A DNA stretch of 64,000 nt from Anaerolineales bacterium (GCA_020634855.1 JACKAU010000008.1:366298-430297); one strand, 5' to 3'. Numbered from the stretch's first letter, positions 1 through 8,912 are shown. The notes: generated by a model not told the origin, from the sequence alone. A program made the numbers and translations.

Positions 1-2604
1 TTGTTTTTCGAAGGGGTCAGCCAACTGCTGGAACAGCAGATCAGCCGGGCGTCGGCCCTGGAACAGGCGCTGCTGGCCTGGTTGGTTATTGGCCGCGAAC
101 CGGTGACGCTGGATCAGTTGATGGCAGATTTGCTCGACGGCCCCAGCCGGGCCGCCGTTCTGGCCGCGCTGCACGCGCTGTGGCGGCGCAATCTGGTTGA
201 ACGGGGTCCGCAGAATTTGACCTTCACCCTCCAGCGGGTGGTGATGGAGTATCTAACCCAGCGCCTGATCGAGCGCGCGGCGGACGAGATCGAGCAGGGG
301 CGCTTCGATCTACTGGTCAGCCATGCCCTGAGCCAGGCCACCGCTAAGGATTATGTGCGGCGCAGCCAGGAGTGGCTGATCGTCACGCCCTTGCTAAAAC
401 GCCTGACGACGCTCTACGGCAGCCCGGAGCAATTGGATCAGCAGCTCCGCACCCGGCTGGCCGCTCAGCGTGACCGGCCGCTGGAGGCCCAGGGCTATGG
501 ACCCGGCAACCTCATCAACCTGCTGCGGCTGCTGCGCGGTCACCTGCGCGGCCTCGATCTGGCCCGGTTGGCTATCCGGCAGGTCTACCTGCAAGGCGTG
601 GATCTACACGATACCAGCCTGGCCGAGGCAACCATTCAAGACAGCCCCTTTACCGAAACCTTTGGGGCGATGACGGCCGTGGCCATCAGCAGTACCGGCG
701 CTTACTGGGCCGCGGCCAGCCGGTGCGGTGAAATCCGCATCTGGGCCGCGGCCGGGCAGACGCCCTACCGCGTCTGGGAGGCGCATACGGCCAGCACCTG
801 GGACCTGGCCTTCAGCCCGGATGGCCGCACCCTGGCCACCGGCAGTTGGGACGGCACGGTTAAGTTGTGGGATATTGTCACCGGGGCGTTGTTGTGGTCA
901 AGTGGCCATACCGGCCACATTCAACGGGTGACGTTTACCCCGGACGGCCACCGGCTGGCCGCCAGCGGCGGCGAGGCCACCGTCTGGATTTGGCATACCC
1001 AGGCCGGCATGGAGCCGCAGCTTCTAACCCATCCGGGAACGGTGACGGGCATCGCCTGGAGTCCGGACAGTCAACTCCTGGCCACCGGCGACCGGCGCGG
1101 AACCGTTCGCTTATGGGCCATGCCCGAGACAGAGCCACCCGTCTGCCGGCGCACGCTCACGGGCCACACCAACGCCATCACCGGGCTGGCCTTTGCCCCT
1201 GACGGATACACTCTGGCCAGTAGTAGTTGGGACGGCACGGTCAAACTGTGGGATATGACGGCCCTCCTGCCGTCGACGTCGCTCGGGGCAGACCCGTCGG
1301 CGTCACTGCATGAGGACGGGGTCGATGAACCACTGCTGCAGACGCTGACCGGACACACCGACCGGGTGATCCAGGTGGCCTGGAGTCCCGACAGCCGCAT
1401 CCTGGCCACCGGCGGGCATGACCAGACGATCTGGTTGTGGGATGTCGAGCGGGGCCGCTATCGAACCGTGCTGCAAGGCCACACCGGCGGTATCTGGAGC
1501 CTGGCCTTTACTCCTGACAGCCGCAGCTTGCTGAGCGGCGGCGAAGACGGCACGCTGCGGCAGTGGGACGTGGCCAGTGAACAGTGTATTCGCATCATCC
1601 AGGGCTACACCGTCTTGCTGTACGATGTTGATTGGAGCCCGGACGGCGGGCAGTTGGTCAGCGGGGGCGCCGATGCGGGGGTTACTATTTGGGATGCCGC
1701 CGGCCAGACGCCACCCCACCTCTTGTATGAACAGCGTGGCAGCGTGTTCGGCGTGAGCTGGAGCGCCGACGGCCGGTGGATCGCCAGCAGTGAGTGGGGC
1801 AGTACCATCCATTTACGGGACCCGGTATCGACTGAGCAGCAACTGTTAACCGACCCGAATGATGAGGGCAACTGGCTCTATGGATTGGCCTGGAGTCCGG
1901 ATGGGCAGCGACTGGCCTGCGGCACGTACCGCCAGGGCGTCCATGTCTTTGAGCCGGCCGCGAACCGTCCACCCTGGGCCGGCACGCCGTTACCGAGCTG
2001 GATCCGGCTGGTGGCTTGGAGTCCGGACGGCCGGCAGTTGGCCGGCGGGGGCGATGACGGGATGGTTAACATTTGGGATGCGACCGACGGCCGGCTGCTC
2101 CAGCGGCTGGCCGGCCACGACAACTTGGTGACCGGTCTGGCCTGGAGCCTGGATGGCGCGCTGCTGGCCTCGGCCGGCGGCGGCCCGGCGGGCGGTGAGT
2201 TATGGGTATGGGATATCCGGCGCGGTGAGCGCCGGCAAACCTTTGAGGCTCCTTCCGGTCTGGTGTCAGCCGTGGCCTGGGGTCTCAATGAGGCGATGAT
2301 CATTAGCGGCGGCGGCGACGGCATGCTGTGCTGGTGGGATTTACAGCGGGGCGAGCGCCGGCACATCCGCCAGGCTCATAAAGGCACAGTGCAGTCACTC
2401 AAGCGCAGCCCCGATGGAACCCAGTTGGCCAGTTGCGGCAACGACGGCGCGATTGTGGTGTGGGATTTGCACCGGGCCGAGCCGCTGCACACCCTCCGCC
2501 GCGACCGCCCCTACGAACGGCTCAACATCACCGGCAGCCACGGCCTGACCGAAGCCCAGCGCACCACTCTCCGGGCGCTCGGCGCGGTTGAGTTCCAACG
2601 GTGA
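1..2604 (+). CDS. STAND-type WD40 repeat protein, C-terminal part (5' end outside window)
   Basis: The reading frame is open from base 1, and the first TTG codon is not a convincing start, so this is the C-terminal 867 residues of a longer protein. Residues 1-160 look like the winged-helix/helical part that follows an NB-ARC or AAA NTPase module. Residues 165-220 match the conserved linker of such proteins (GNLINLLRLLRG, LRGLDLARLAIRQVYLQG). About 14 WD blades follow, recognised by endings such as VKLWD, IWLWD, VTIWD and IVVWD, which is enough for two seven-bladed propellers. WD40 propellers bind proteins or sense ligands, and the missing upstream NTPase would be the switch. The specific role is unknown. 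A regulatory or defence STAND protein is possible but cannot be judged without the N-terminus. Confidence 0.85.
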   Translation: MFFEGVSQLLEQQISRASALEQALLAWLVIGREPVTLDQLMADLLDGPSRAAVLAALHALWRRNLVERGPQNLTFTLQRVVMEYLTQRLIERAADEIEQGRFDLLVSHALSQATAKDYVRRSQEWLIVTPLLKRLTTLYGSPEQLDQQLRTRLAAQRDRPLEAQGYGPGNLINLLRLLRGHLRGLDLARLAIRQVYLQGVDLHDTSLAEATIQDSPFTETFGAMTAVAISSTGAYWAAASRCGEIRIWAAAGQTPYRVWEAHTASTWDLAFSPDGRTLATGSWDGTVKLWDIVTGALLWSSGHTGHIQRVTFTPDGHRLAASGGEATVWIWHTQAGMEPQLLTHPGTVTGIAWSPDSQLLATGDRRGTVRLWAMPETEPPVCRRTLTGHTNAITGLAFAPDGYTLASSSWDGTVKLWDMTALLPSTSLGADPSASLHEDGVDEPLLQTLTGHTDRVIQVAWSPDSRILATGGHDQTIWLWDVERGRYRTVLQGHTGGIWSLAFTPDSRSLLSGGEDGTLRQWDVASEQCIRIIQGYTVLLYDVDWSPDGGQLVSGGADAGVTIWDAAGQTPPHLLYEQRGSVFGVSWSADGRWIASSEWGSTIHLRDPVSTEQQLLTDPNDEGNWLYGLAWSPDGQRLACGTYRQGVHVFEPAANRPPWAGTPLPSWIRLVAWSPDGRQLAGGGDDGMVNIWDATDGRLLQRLAGHDNLVTGLAWSLDGALLASAGGGPAGGELWVWDIRRGERRQTFEAPSGLVSAVAWGLNEAMIISGGGDGMLCWWDLQRGERRHIRQAHKGTVQSLKRSPDGTQLASCGNDGAIVVWDLHRAEPLHTLRRDRPYERLNITGSHGLTEAQRTTLRALGAVEFQR

Positions 2605-2640
2605 CCGTCACTTATTATCGCTAAATCAACTGATTGTCAT
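2600..2640. repeat. Degenerate copy of the GGTGAC palindrome family
   Basis: GGTGACCGTCACTT (2600-2613) overlaps the WD40 stop codon and is followed by CGCTAAATCAACTGATTGTC. The same core-plus-tail order, in better form, is at 51159-51205, and the core recurs at 16437-16516. It is probably a decayed dispersed palindromic repeat. Confidence 0.5.
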
Positions 2641-2654
2641 CTTTGGCGTAGAGA

Positions 2655-2750
2655 CATGTCATTTCGGAACTGAAGGCAAAAAAATCCCTGAGATGGCTGT
2701 TGGCCAAGTAACTCCGCAGGGATTTCTCGCTATTTACTCGAAATGACATG
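2655..2750. repeat. Nested inverted repeat element
   Basis: A 12-bp perfect outer pair (2655-2666 CATGTCATTTCG and 2739-2750 CGAAATGACATG) encloses a 9-bp perfect inner pair (2682-2690 AAATCCCTG and 2717-2725 CAGGGATTT). It resembles a short REP- or MITE-like element and may also act as the terminator of the WD40 gene. No transposase is nearby. Confidence 0.65.
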
Positions 2751-2759
2751 ATGTGGGCG

Positions 2760-3005
2760 GCCGCCAATCACCTGTCCCGACTAGTAGGAAGCCCTCATTG
2801 AGCGCCAATCACCTGTCCCGGCTAGTAGGAAGCCTTCATTGGCCGCAAATCACCTATCCCGACTAGTAGGAAGCCCTCATTGGCCGCAAATCACCTGTCC
2901 CGGCTAGTAGGAAGCCCTCATTGGCCGCAAATCACCTGTCCCTGCTAGTAGGAAGCCTTCATTGGCCGCAAATCACCTATCCCGGCTAGTCGGAAGCCTT
3001 CATTG
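2760..3005. repeat. Six tandem copies of a 41-bp repeat
   Basis: Units start at 2760, 2801, 2842, 2883, 2924 and 2965, each exactly 41 bp, with a shared core CACCTGTCCCGGCTAGTAGG. Copies differ at only a few positions (CTGT/CTAT, CCGG/CCGA, CCC/CTTC). There are no unique spacers, so this is not a CRISPR array. No ORF uses the repeat. Function is unknown. Confidence 0.9.
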
Positions 3006-3017
3006 GCAATCGATGTC

Positions 3018-3032
3018 AAGACCTCATAGGTT
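3018..3032. repeat. Single arm of the AGACCT-NNN-AGGTT palindrome family
   Basis: AAGACCTCATAGGTT directly follows the 41-bp array and matches one arm of the complete hairpin at 5718-5752. The partner arm is missing. The rest of 3033-3190 shows nothing further. Confidence 0.55.
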
Positions 3033-3190
3033 CTGTTGTGGTTTTAGAAATTAATGTTGCTGCGGCCAGGTTGTTTTGTCCATACATCGCTCCTATATTG
3101 AGGAGGACAGATCGCTGATTTGTCCGGGGTGGGAACAAGTCAGCGACTTGTGCTACGGATGCTGTCACCGCACCGCTTGACCGAACCGCT

Positions 3191-5539
3191 TTATTGGAGA
3201 CGGTCTTTGATAGGTCTGCTCGACCACCCGAACCAGTTGCGCAAACCAAATTTAACCAAGTCATGACTTTTGACCATAATCACGGTCGTCAGCGCCTCTT
3301 CGGCGACGCGCTGCGGAATAGACCCAAACAAGGATTGCTCCAACAGCCCCTCCTTGGTAGCCCCGATGATAATCTGGTCAAAGCTGGCGGCTTCATCCAA
3401 AATACCGCGAACAATATCATCGGCCTGCCTTAAGCGTAATTCAAGAGGCAAGGTATCGATGTCAAACTCGTGGATCAATGCCTGGCGGCGCTGTTCCAGG
3501 CTGTCGCCGTTGGCCCCATCCAGGATAAGATTGAGGGCGACCACCTCGGGTCGTTTGCCGTCGCGCTGCTCATAAGCATCGGCCTGGGTGACCGCTAATT
3601 CCAGCGCCAGCCGGGTATTCGGCCCGCCGGCGACCGGCACCAAGATGTGGGCGGGCGGCCCGGTTCGCCGGATGCGCACCACGGCCAGATCGCAAGGCGG
3701 GTTCTTGGCCATCAAATCGATGATCGTTCCGAAGGCTTCTTCCTTTTGGTGCGGAATGTGAGCCGGCCAACCCAGGACCATCAAATCGGTTCGGCGCTCA
3801 CGGGCGACGCTGATGATCGAGTCGCCCACATTGCGCCCCAGGCGCAGCATAGACCTGACCGGTACGTGATAATCTTGAACAATGTCGCTGATTTCTTCCA
3901 GAAGCGGCCGGCCCTGCCGCAAAAAGGTCCGACCATCATTGATGCCAATCTGGCGGGGTACGCGGATGACATGCAGGGCAAACAGCTCGCCGTGGTTGGC
4001 TTGAGCCACCAGCGCCCCCAACTGGGCTAACGGGCGGGCGGCGGCCACGTTGGCCACGGGCAGCAAGACGGAATAATCGCGGGCCACGACGGTCTCTTCA
4101 TACAAGACCGTGTCTTCGGTTTTGCTGGCCTCTTGCACCGCGCCGTGCTGCCGATACACGAATATCCCCAACAGCAGCCAGAAGATGGTCACCACCCAGG
4201 CCAGCGGGCTTAGTTGAAACAGCTCAACGGCCAGAACCAACATCACGGCGATACTAAAATATTGCAGCCAGGGGACAAACGGCGCCCGGAACGGCCGGGG
4301 CAGATTAGGGTGCGTCTTGCGCATCCGAATCAGGGCGATGTTGACCATCAGGAAGAGTAACAAAAAGGTAATCGACGCTCCGGACGCCACATCTTCGATG
4401 GGCAGCCAGATGGCCATAAAGATGATCAGCAGGCCGCTAAGCCAAATGGCCCAGTGCGGCGTTTTATTGCGGGGGTGAATGCGGCCAAAGACGGCCGGTA
4501 AATCGCGGTCGCGCCCCATGGCAAACGAGACCCGGCTGCTGGAGTAGACGGTGGCGTTCAAGGCCGACATCGTCGAGGCCAACCCGCCCAGGATCATAAT
4601 CAGCGCGCCATACGGCATAATGGACCGGGCTGTTTCGATCATCGCCCGTTCGCCGTTTTCGCCCAAATAGACCCAGTTGGGCAGCCCGGTATCTTGTTGG
4701 AGCGCGCCGATCGAGACAAAGGCCACCGCCAGATAAACCACCACCACAATGGCGATGGCCAGGAAGATAGCCCAGGGAATATTGCGGCCGGGTTCCTTCA
4801 CTTCTTCACCGCTCTGAGCAATGATTTCGTAGCCTTCAAAGGCTACAAAGGTCAGGCCCATAGCCAAAATCACCCCGCCGATACCGTGGGCCAGTGGACT
4901 GGGATCGTTCAAGAAATTATCGCCCCAGTTGGGGATGTTGCGCATGGCCAGCAGACCAAACAGTACCAACAGGCCCAGCACCACAATCTTGAAGACCGTA
5001 ATAATGTTACCCACCAGGCCCGTTTCTGATGAACCCCGCACGTTGATCAGGATAAACGTCAGCGCCACCAGCGCCGCCAACAACTTTACGGCCAACGCTT
5101 CCCCGCTCAGGCCCAGAGCTATCGCCTCATCGCCAAACTCCAGACCGGCCAATTCGATCAGCTCGATGAAGAAGGTGCCAAACAGAACGGCGTACAGGCT
5201 GCACGCCACCGAGTGGGAAAACCACGACACCCAGCCGGCGTAGAAGCCAAAGATCCGGGCCAGCCCTTCTTTGACCCAAGCGTAACCGCCCCCGGCCTGC
5301 GGGAAGGCCGCCCCTAATTCGGCATAGGTTAAGCCGGTCAGGCTGGTGACCAGCCCATTGAGAAAGAAGGCCAGCAGCAAGCCCACCGGCCCGGCCTCCC
5401 CGGCGGCGATACCGGTCAGGCCGAAGATGCCCGCCCCGATCATCGCCCCCACTCCGATCATGGTCACATCGAATAAGCCCAGGTTTCGGCTAAGCGAAAC
5501 CTGAAACCGTTTTGAAGTTGTTTCTTCAGACATCGTCAT
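3191..5539 (-). CDS. APC-family amino acid permease with C-terminal Usp domains
   Basis: This is a cytoplasmic-membrane amino acid/polyamine transporter of the APC superfamily fused to universal stress protein domains. Residues 1 to about 450 hold some 12 hydrophobic segments, beginning with the APC signature region (GLFDVTMIGVGAMIGAGIF). The soluble C-terminal half (roughly 475-760) carries two Usp-like alpha/beta units with stretches such as ILVPVAGGPNT and DQIIIGATKEG. The ATG at 5539 is chosen over the longer 5593 start because GGAG lies 10 bases upstream. The protein is 782 residues. Usp fusions of this kind are common in APC transporters and may regulate transport by nucleotide binding. 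The substrate cannot be told from sequence. The gene appears monocistronic, with palindromes on both sides. Confidence 0.9.
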   Translation of the reverse strand: MTMSEETTSKRFQVSLSRNLGLFDVTMIGVGAMIGAGIFGLTGIAAGEAGPVGLLLAFFLNGLVTSLTGLTYAELGAAFPQAGGGYAWVKEGLARIFGFYAGWVSWFSHSVACSLYAVLFGTFFIELIELAGLEFGDEAIALGLSGEALAVKLLAALVALTFILINVRGSSETGLVGNIITVFKIVVLGLLVLFGLLAMRNIPNWGDNFLNDPSPLAHGIGGVILAMGLTFVAFEGYEIIAQSGEEVKEPGRNIPWAIFLAIAIVVVVYLAVAFVSIGALQQDTGLPNWVYLGENGERAMIETARSIMPYGALIMILGGLASTMSALNATVYSSSRVSFAMGRDRDLPAVFGRIHPRNKTPHWAIWLSGLLIIFMAIWLPIEDVASGASITFLLLFLMVNIALIRMRKTHPNLPRPFRAPFVPWLQYFSIAVMLVLAVELFQLSPLAWVVTIFWLLLGIFVYRQHGAVQEASKTEDTVLYEETVVARDYSVLLPVANVAAARPLAQLGALVAQANHGELFALHVIRVPRQIGINDGRTFLRQGRPLLEEISDIVQDYHVPVRSMLRLGRNVGDSIISVARERRTDLMVLGWPAHIPHQKEEAFGTIIDLMAKNPPCDLAVVRIRRTGPPAHILVPVAGGPNTRLALELAVTQADAYEQRDGKRPEVVALNLILDGANGDSLEQRRQALIHEFDIDTLPLELRLRQADDIVRGILDEAASFDQIIIGATKEGLLEQSLFGSIPQRVAEEALTTVIMVKSHDLVKFGLRNWFGWSSRPIKDRLQ

Positions 5540-5717
5540 AGGTGTGTATCTCCATTTTTGGCTTGGTGCGGTCCGGTTGTCCGAAACCGGCATGTTTGGG
5601 GAATGGCAGCGCCGTGATGACCGCGGTCACGGTCGATTGACGCTGAAGAGATGATAAACCAAGAGGGGTAAATCATCAAGTCCCACTCTCGGCGACATTG
5701 TGCTTACGGAAAGTCTC

Positions 5718-5752
5718 AAGACCTCATAGGTTTTGGAAACCTATGAGGTCTT
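5718..5752. repeat. Hairpin element, AGACCT-CAT-AGGTTT family
   Basis: Two perfect 16-bp arms (AAGACCTCATAGGTTT, 5718-5733, and its complement at 5737-5752) flank a 3-base loop. Each arm is itself nearly palindromic (ACCT-CAT-AGGT). Related elements are at 6059-6155 and 28137-28234. Confidence 0.8.
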
Positions 5753-5892
5753 ACCGCTTCGGCAACGGGGGCGGATGGCGGCGGTATTGTAGGGCATGGC
5801 GGGGTTCTCCCTGTCTCCTATCTGCTTCTCCAGCAGTCACAAGCCATTTGCTGTTTCAAGCTGGGCAACGTACGCAGCTCTCTACTGACAAA

Positions 5893-5942
5893 CTCGCATT
5901 ACACCACGTCAAAGCCCTGTTCTCAGCCGGTGTAATGCGAGT
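5893..5942. repeat. Inverted repeat, 13-bp arms
   Basis: CTCGCATTACACC (near 5893-5905) and its exact complement GGTGTAATGCGAG (near 5930-5942) enclose about 24 bases. It lies between the FabL-like gene end and the permease start, both transcribed leftward, so it could work as a terminator or processing site. Confidence 0.6.
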
Positions 5943-5966
5943 TTGACCGGGGCAAAGTATTAGTTT

Positions 5967-5997
5967 CACCCGGTCAAAGCAATACTTTGACCGGGTG
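5967..5997. terminator. Strong hairpin, 13-bp perfect stem
   Basis: CACCCGGTCAAAG (5967-5979), loop CAATA, CTTTGACCGGGTG (5985-5997). A partial direct copy (TTTGACCGGGGCAAAGTATT) lies just before it at 5942-5961. No clear T tract follows on either strand, so termination is only one possibility. Confidence 0.5.
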
Positions 5998-6058
5998 GAC
6001 TCGGCTGGGTTTCGCTATGGTGTTGGCTATAGGCTCAACTCAACCTACAACTACCATA

Positions 6059-6155
6059 AGACCTTATAGGTTTCCAAATGGCCTTTGAGACAACGCAATT
6101 TTCCAATTGGAATAGGAGCATTATGGAAATTAGCACTCAGAAACCTATAAGGTCT
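6059..6155. repeat. Long-loop inverted repeat, AGACCT-TAT-AGGTTT family
   Basis: AGACCTTATAGGTTT (6059-6073) pairs perfectly with AAACCTATAAGGTCT (6141-6155). The central TAT/ATA differs from the CAT/ATG of the 5718 element, but both arms changed together. Confidence 0.75.
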
Positions 6156-6169
6156 GGCCTCAGTCTCCG

Positions 6170-6934
6170 CTACGCCAACAACTGATACCCGCCATCAATG
6201 GTAATCGTCTGGCCGACGATCATGGTGTTGGCTTCGGAGCAGAGGAAGGCGACGGTGCGGGCGATGTCTTCGGGGGTAACTAAGCGGCCGGCCGGGGTGC
6301 GTTCGGTGGCGATGTGGATGATGGCTTGCAGATCAACGGGGAAGGCGTTGATGGCGTCGGTCTCGACCAGACCGGGCGAGAGGGCGTTGACAATGATACC
6401 CTTGGGGGCCAACTCGACGGCCAGGTAGCGGGTCAGCGACTCGACCACGGCTTTGGACAGGCCGATGGCGACATAGTGCGGCAGCACGCGCCGGCTACCG
6501 GGGCTGCTGATGGTCACAATGCGGCCCCAGTGGTGGCGATCCATCAATGGTATGATGCGTTGGATGCAGTGCAAAATCGAGCGGGCGTTGACGTCCATGG
6601 TCCAGTCCCAATGCCGGTCGGTTAACTCCAGCGCGTCTTTGGGCGTGCCGGTGGCAGCGTTGCCGATAAAGATATCGCAGCGACCAAAGGTCTCATCGAC
6701 CGTTTCGAATAGTTGGTTGACTTTGTCGATATCGGCCAGGTTGGCGCTGACGGCGATGGCTTGGCGGCCCATCCCTTCGATTTCGGTTACGACCTCGTTG
6801 GCCGCATGTTTTTTGCGCAGGTAGTGAACCACGATGTCGGCCCCTTGCCGGGCCAACTCCAGGGCAATGGCCCGCCCGATACCTCGGGACGAACCGGTGA
6901 TGAGAGCAACTTTGTTTGCAAAGGGTAAATTCAT
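6170..6934 (-). CDS. SDR oxidoreductase, FabL-like enoyl-ACP reductase
   Basis: This 254-residue Rossmann-fold protein has the TGSSRGIGRAIALELA cofactor motif at 13-28 and an NAA motif at 92-94. The catalytic pair is Tyr154 and Lys161, six residues apart (YVAIGLSK). That Y-x6-K spacing is typical of enoyl-ACP reductases and differs from the Y-x3-K of ordinary SDRs. The segments HWDWTM and SLTRYLAVEL also recall Bacillus FabL. The likely reaction is NAD(P)H-dependent reduction of trans-2-enoyl-ACP in fatty acid elongation, in the cytoplasm. No Shine-Dalgarno sequence is evident before the ATG. A FabG-type reductase is the alternative. The phosphomannomutase gene upstream is on the same strand, 133 bp away, across a hairpin. 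Confidence 0.75.
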   Translation of the reverse strand: MNLPFANKVALITGSSRGIGRAIALELARQGADIVVHYLRKKHAANEVVTEIEGMGRQAIAVSANLADIDKVNQLFETVDETFGRCDIFIGNAATGTPKDALELTDRHWDWTMDVNARSILHCIQRIIPLMDRHHWGRIVTISSPGSRRVLPHYVAIGLSKAVVESLTRYLAVELAPKGIIVNALSPGLVETDAINAFPVDLQAIIHIATERTPAGRLVTPEDIARTVAFLCSEANTMIVGQTITIDGGYQLLA

Positions 6935-6970
6935 AGCAGTTATAGGATCGAGGACTTATTAGCCTCAAGC

Positions 6971-7025
6971 TAGGGCGTAGGGCGTGGTGCGTATTGACCG
7001 CAGCAAAACTACGCCCTACGCCCTA
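6971..7025. terminator. 15-bp inverted repeat between phosphomutase and FabL-like genes
   Basis: TAGGGCGTAGGGCGT (6971-6985) and ACGCCCTACGCCCTA (7011-7025) are perfect complements around a 25-base loop. The arms themselves contain a duplicated AGGGCGT. It probably separates two leftward transcripts. No T tract is seen. Confidence 0.5.
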
Positions 7026-7067
7026 CACGTTATTCATATTAAACCACGAGAAGAGACAGGTTCACCC

Positions 7068-8414
7068 CTAAGAGCGGATGATCTCCACTACCTGATCTCG
7101 CTTCTCTTCCATAAGCGCTTTCGATTTGGCTTCGAGGTTGAGGCGGAGGAGGGGTTCGGTGTTGGAGGGGCGGGCGTTGAAATGCCAGTCGTCGTACTCA
7201 ACGGAGACGCCGTCTTGCCAGGAGATTTTGGCGTCGCTGAAGGTTTCGGCCAGCTCTTGCATCTTGGCTTTGGGATCGCCGCTGATGCGGGTGTTGATTT
7301 CGCCGGAGATGAAGTACTTGGCTTCCAGCGGCGCGAGCAACTCGGACAGCGACGCGTTCTTTTTGGAGAGCATCTCCATAATAATGAGCGACGGCACGAT
7401 GCCGGAGTCGGCAAAGTAGAAATCTTTGAAGTAGTAGTGGCCGGTCACTTCGCCGCCGTAGACCGCGCCTTCATCGGCCATGCGGCGCTTGATAAAGGCG
7501 TGGCCGACGCGTTCCATCAGCGGGATGCCGCCCTTGGCTGTAATGAGGTCCGGTACGGCCCACGAGCCACGCACGTCGTAGACAATTTTAGCGCCGGGGT
7601 ATTTCTCCAGGTAGTATTGGCCCATCAGCGCGGTCATAAAGTCGCCGGAGACGAACTCGCCCCGGTCGTCGATGGTGAAGAAGCGGTCGCCGTCGCCGTC
7701 AAAGGCGAAGCCGACATCGGCCCCTTCATCTTTGACCCGCTGCTGGAGTTCGGCCCGGTTTTCCGGCTGAAGCGGGTCGAGGCCGTGGTTGGGCAGGCTG
7801 CCGTCGGGGTCGAGGTACATGCCGGTCAAATCGACGGAAGGCAGGCGCTCGTACACTCGCTTGAGGATGGGACCGACCATGCCGTTGCCGGTGTCGGCGA
7901 TGACTTTGAGCGGGCGCAGGTTTTCGCCGTCGATCAGGGTTAAGACCATGTTGACAAAGTCCTCGCTGAAGTCGATTTCAGTCATCGTCCCCTGGCGGGT
8001 GGGGGTGTCGTAAGCGTCATTTTCGACGATGCGGCGCAAATCCTGAATGCCTTCATCGCCGCTCAACAGTTGGGGCATTTTCTTGACCATCTTGAAGCCG
8101 CTGTATTGGGCCGGGTTGTGCGAGGCCGTGACCATCATCCCGGCGTGGCCCAGGTTGGCGCAGGCGTAGTAGTACTGGTCGGTGCTGACCATGCCGATGT
8201 TGATGACATCGGCGCCTTGTTTCATCAAGCCGCGGGTGACGGCATCGAATTGAGCCGGACTGGACAGGCGCATATCGCGCCCGACGATGACGGTATCCAC
8301 TTTAAGAAACGAGGCAAAGGCGCGCCCAATGGCGTAGCCAACTTCCTCATTCAGGTCATCGGGGTAGATGCCTCGAATGTCATAAGCCTTAAAGATACCA
8401 GGGTTGACTTGCAT
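7068..8414 (-). CDS. Phosphomannomutase/phosphoglucomutase
   Basis: This is a 448-residue alpha-D-phosphohexomutase that interconverts hexose 1- and 6-phosphates for nucleotide-sugar and glycan synthesis. The active-site serine loop is VTASHNP with Ser98 as the phosphoserine. The magnesium loop DGDGDRF is near residue 240. The C-terminal phosphate-binding region RPSNTEPLLR is near residue 424. Length and domain order fit the ManB/AlgC type. GGAGGA lies four bases before the ATG, a strong ribosome site. The mannose versus glucose preference cannot be told. The GDP-sugar route could supply the GT39-like enzymes elsewhere in the window, but that link is inference. Confidence 0.92.
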   Translation of the reverse strand: MQVNPGIFKAYDIRGIYPDDLNEEVGYAIGRAFASFLKVDTVIVGRDMRLSSPAQFDAVTRGLMKQGADVINIGMVSTDQYYYACANLGHAGMMVTASHNPAQYSGFKMVKKMPQLLSGDEGIQDLRRIVENDAYDTPTRQGTMTEIDFSEDFVNMVLTLIDGENLRPLKVIADTGNGMVGPILKRVYERLPSVDLTGMYLDPDGSLPNHGLDPLQPENRAELQQRVKDEGADVGFAFDGDGDRFFTIDDRGEFVSGDFMTALMGQYYLEKYPGAKIVYDVRGSWAVPDLITAKGGIPLMERVGHAFIKRRMADEGAVYGGEVTGHYYFKDFYFADSGIVPSLIIMEMLSKKNASLSELLAPLEAKYFISGEINTRISGDPKAKMQELAETFSDAKISWQDGVSVEYDDWHFNARPSNTEPLLRLNLEAKSKALMEEKRDQVVEIIRS

Positions 8415-8750
8415 GAGTTCCTCCTCATAAATATTGACTTAGTTCGACTGATTGTTAGGTTGTAGGCGTTGTCCAAGAATAACGGCGCCCCTTTTGGGCA
8501 GATGATAGGTGCCTGGACAAACCCATAGGTTTACGTTGAAGATATAGCTTTGGCCCTCAGATTGTACCCCACGCGGCTGTATTGCACAAGCGGCTTAAGT
8601 AGACCGCCGACTGATGACCGCTGACCGCCGATGGGAGTAACTAGGGAATGGAGATAGGAGATTAGAGAGGGGGAGATTGTCCTTAGAAATCGTCTAATCG
8701 CCTTATCTCCCCATCTCCGTTTTGAGCATTGTGAATGTTTTTGATGGATG
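8415..8750. repeat. Intergenic region with palindromic repeats
   Basis: This gene-free stretch holds a weak 7-bp pair (TTGTCCA 8469-8475 and TGGACAA 8514-8520) and a partial AGACCGCCGA / TGACCGCCGATGG motif at about 8600-8632, the family also at 26783-26860 and 62254-62332. It also has an imperfect stem-loop of GGAGATAGGAGATTAGA (8650-8666) with TCTAATCGCCTTATCTCC (8693-8710). The last resembles the hairpin at 18364-18428. No credible ORF was found. Confidence 0.5.
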
Positions 8751-8912
8751 TTAACTAAACACATCCAGGTCGCGGCTGTAGACGACCGGGCCGTTGTAGC
8801 GGCTGGTCAAGCCGGCCAGCAGGTCCTCGATGGTGTGGTCGTCCCAGATTAACTGGTGGTTGAGGATGAGCAGCTTGGGGCGGGTATCGGCTGAATGGAC
8901 GAGTATACTACC
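8751..8912 (-). pseudogene. C-terminal remnant of an MBL-fold metallohydrolase
   Basis: After the lactonase stop, the reading frame at 8912-8751 encodes about 53 residues with the text RPKLLILNHQLIW, EDLLAGL, GPVVYSRDLDVF. This matches the usual C-terminus of metallo-beta-lactamase-fold hydrolases (a PKLLVLYHQ-type strand, then a final 'GKDLDV' end). No N-terminal HxHxDH region exists, because upstream bases belong to the lactonase in another frame. It is therefore read as a decayed gene tail left by a deletion. The assignment is by eye from a short segment. Confidence 0.55.

Noticed and set aside
2760..3005. Possible CRISPR array
   Set aside because: Repeats are contiguous, without unique spacers, and no cas genes are near.
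5698..5946. An 82-codon ORF in the intergenic region
   Set aside because: It runs through palindromic repeats and has no ribosome site or family similarity.
6984..7943. A 319-codon rightward ORF
   Set aside because: It is antisense to the phosphohexomutase gene, whose motifs are complete. The ORF shows no family pattern.
8531..8764. A 77-codon leftward ORF
   Set aside because: Made of repeat DNA between genes, with no coding signal.
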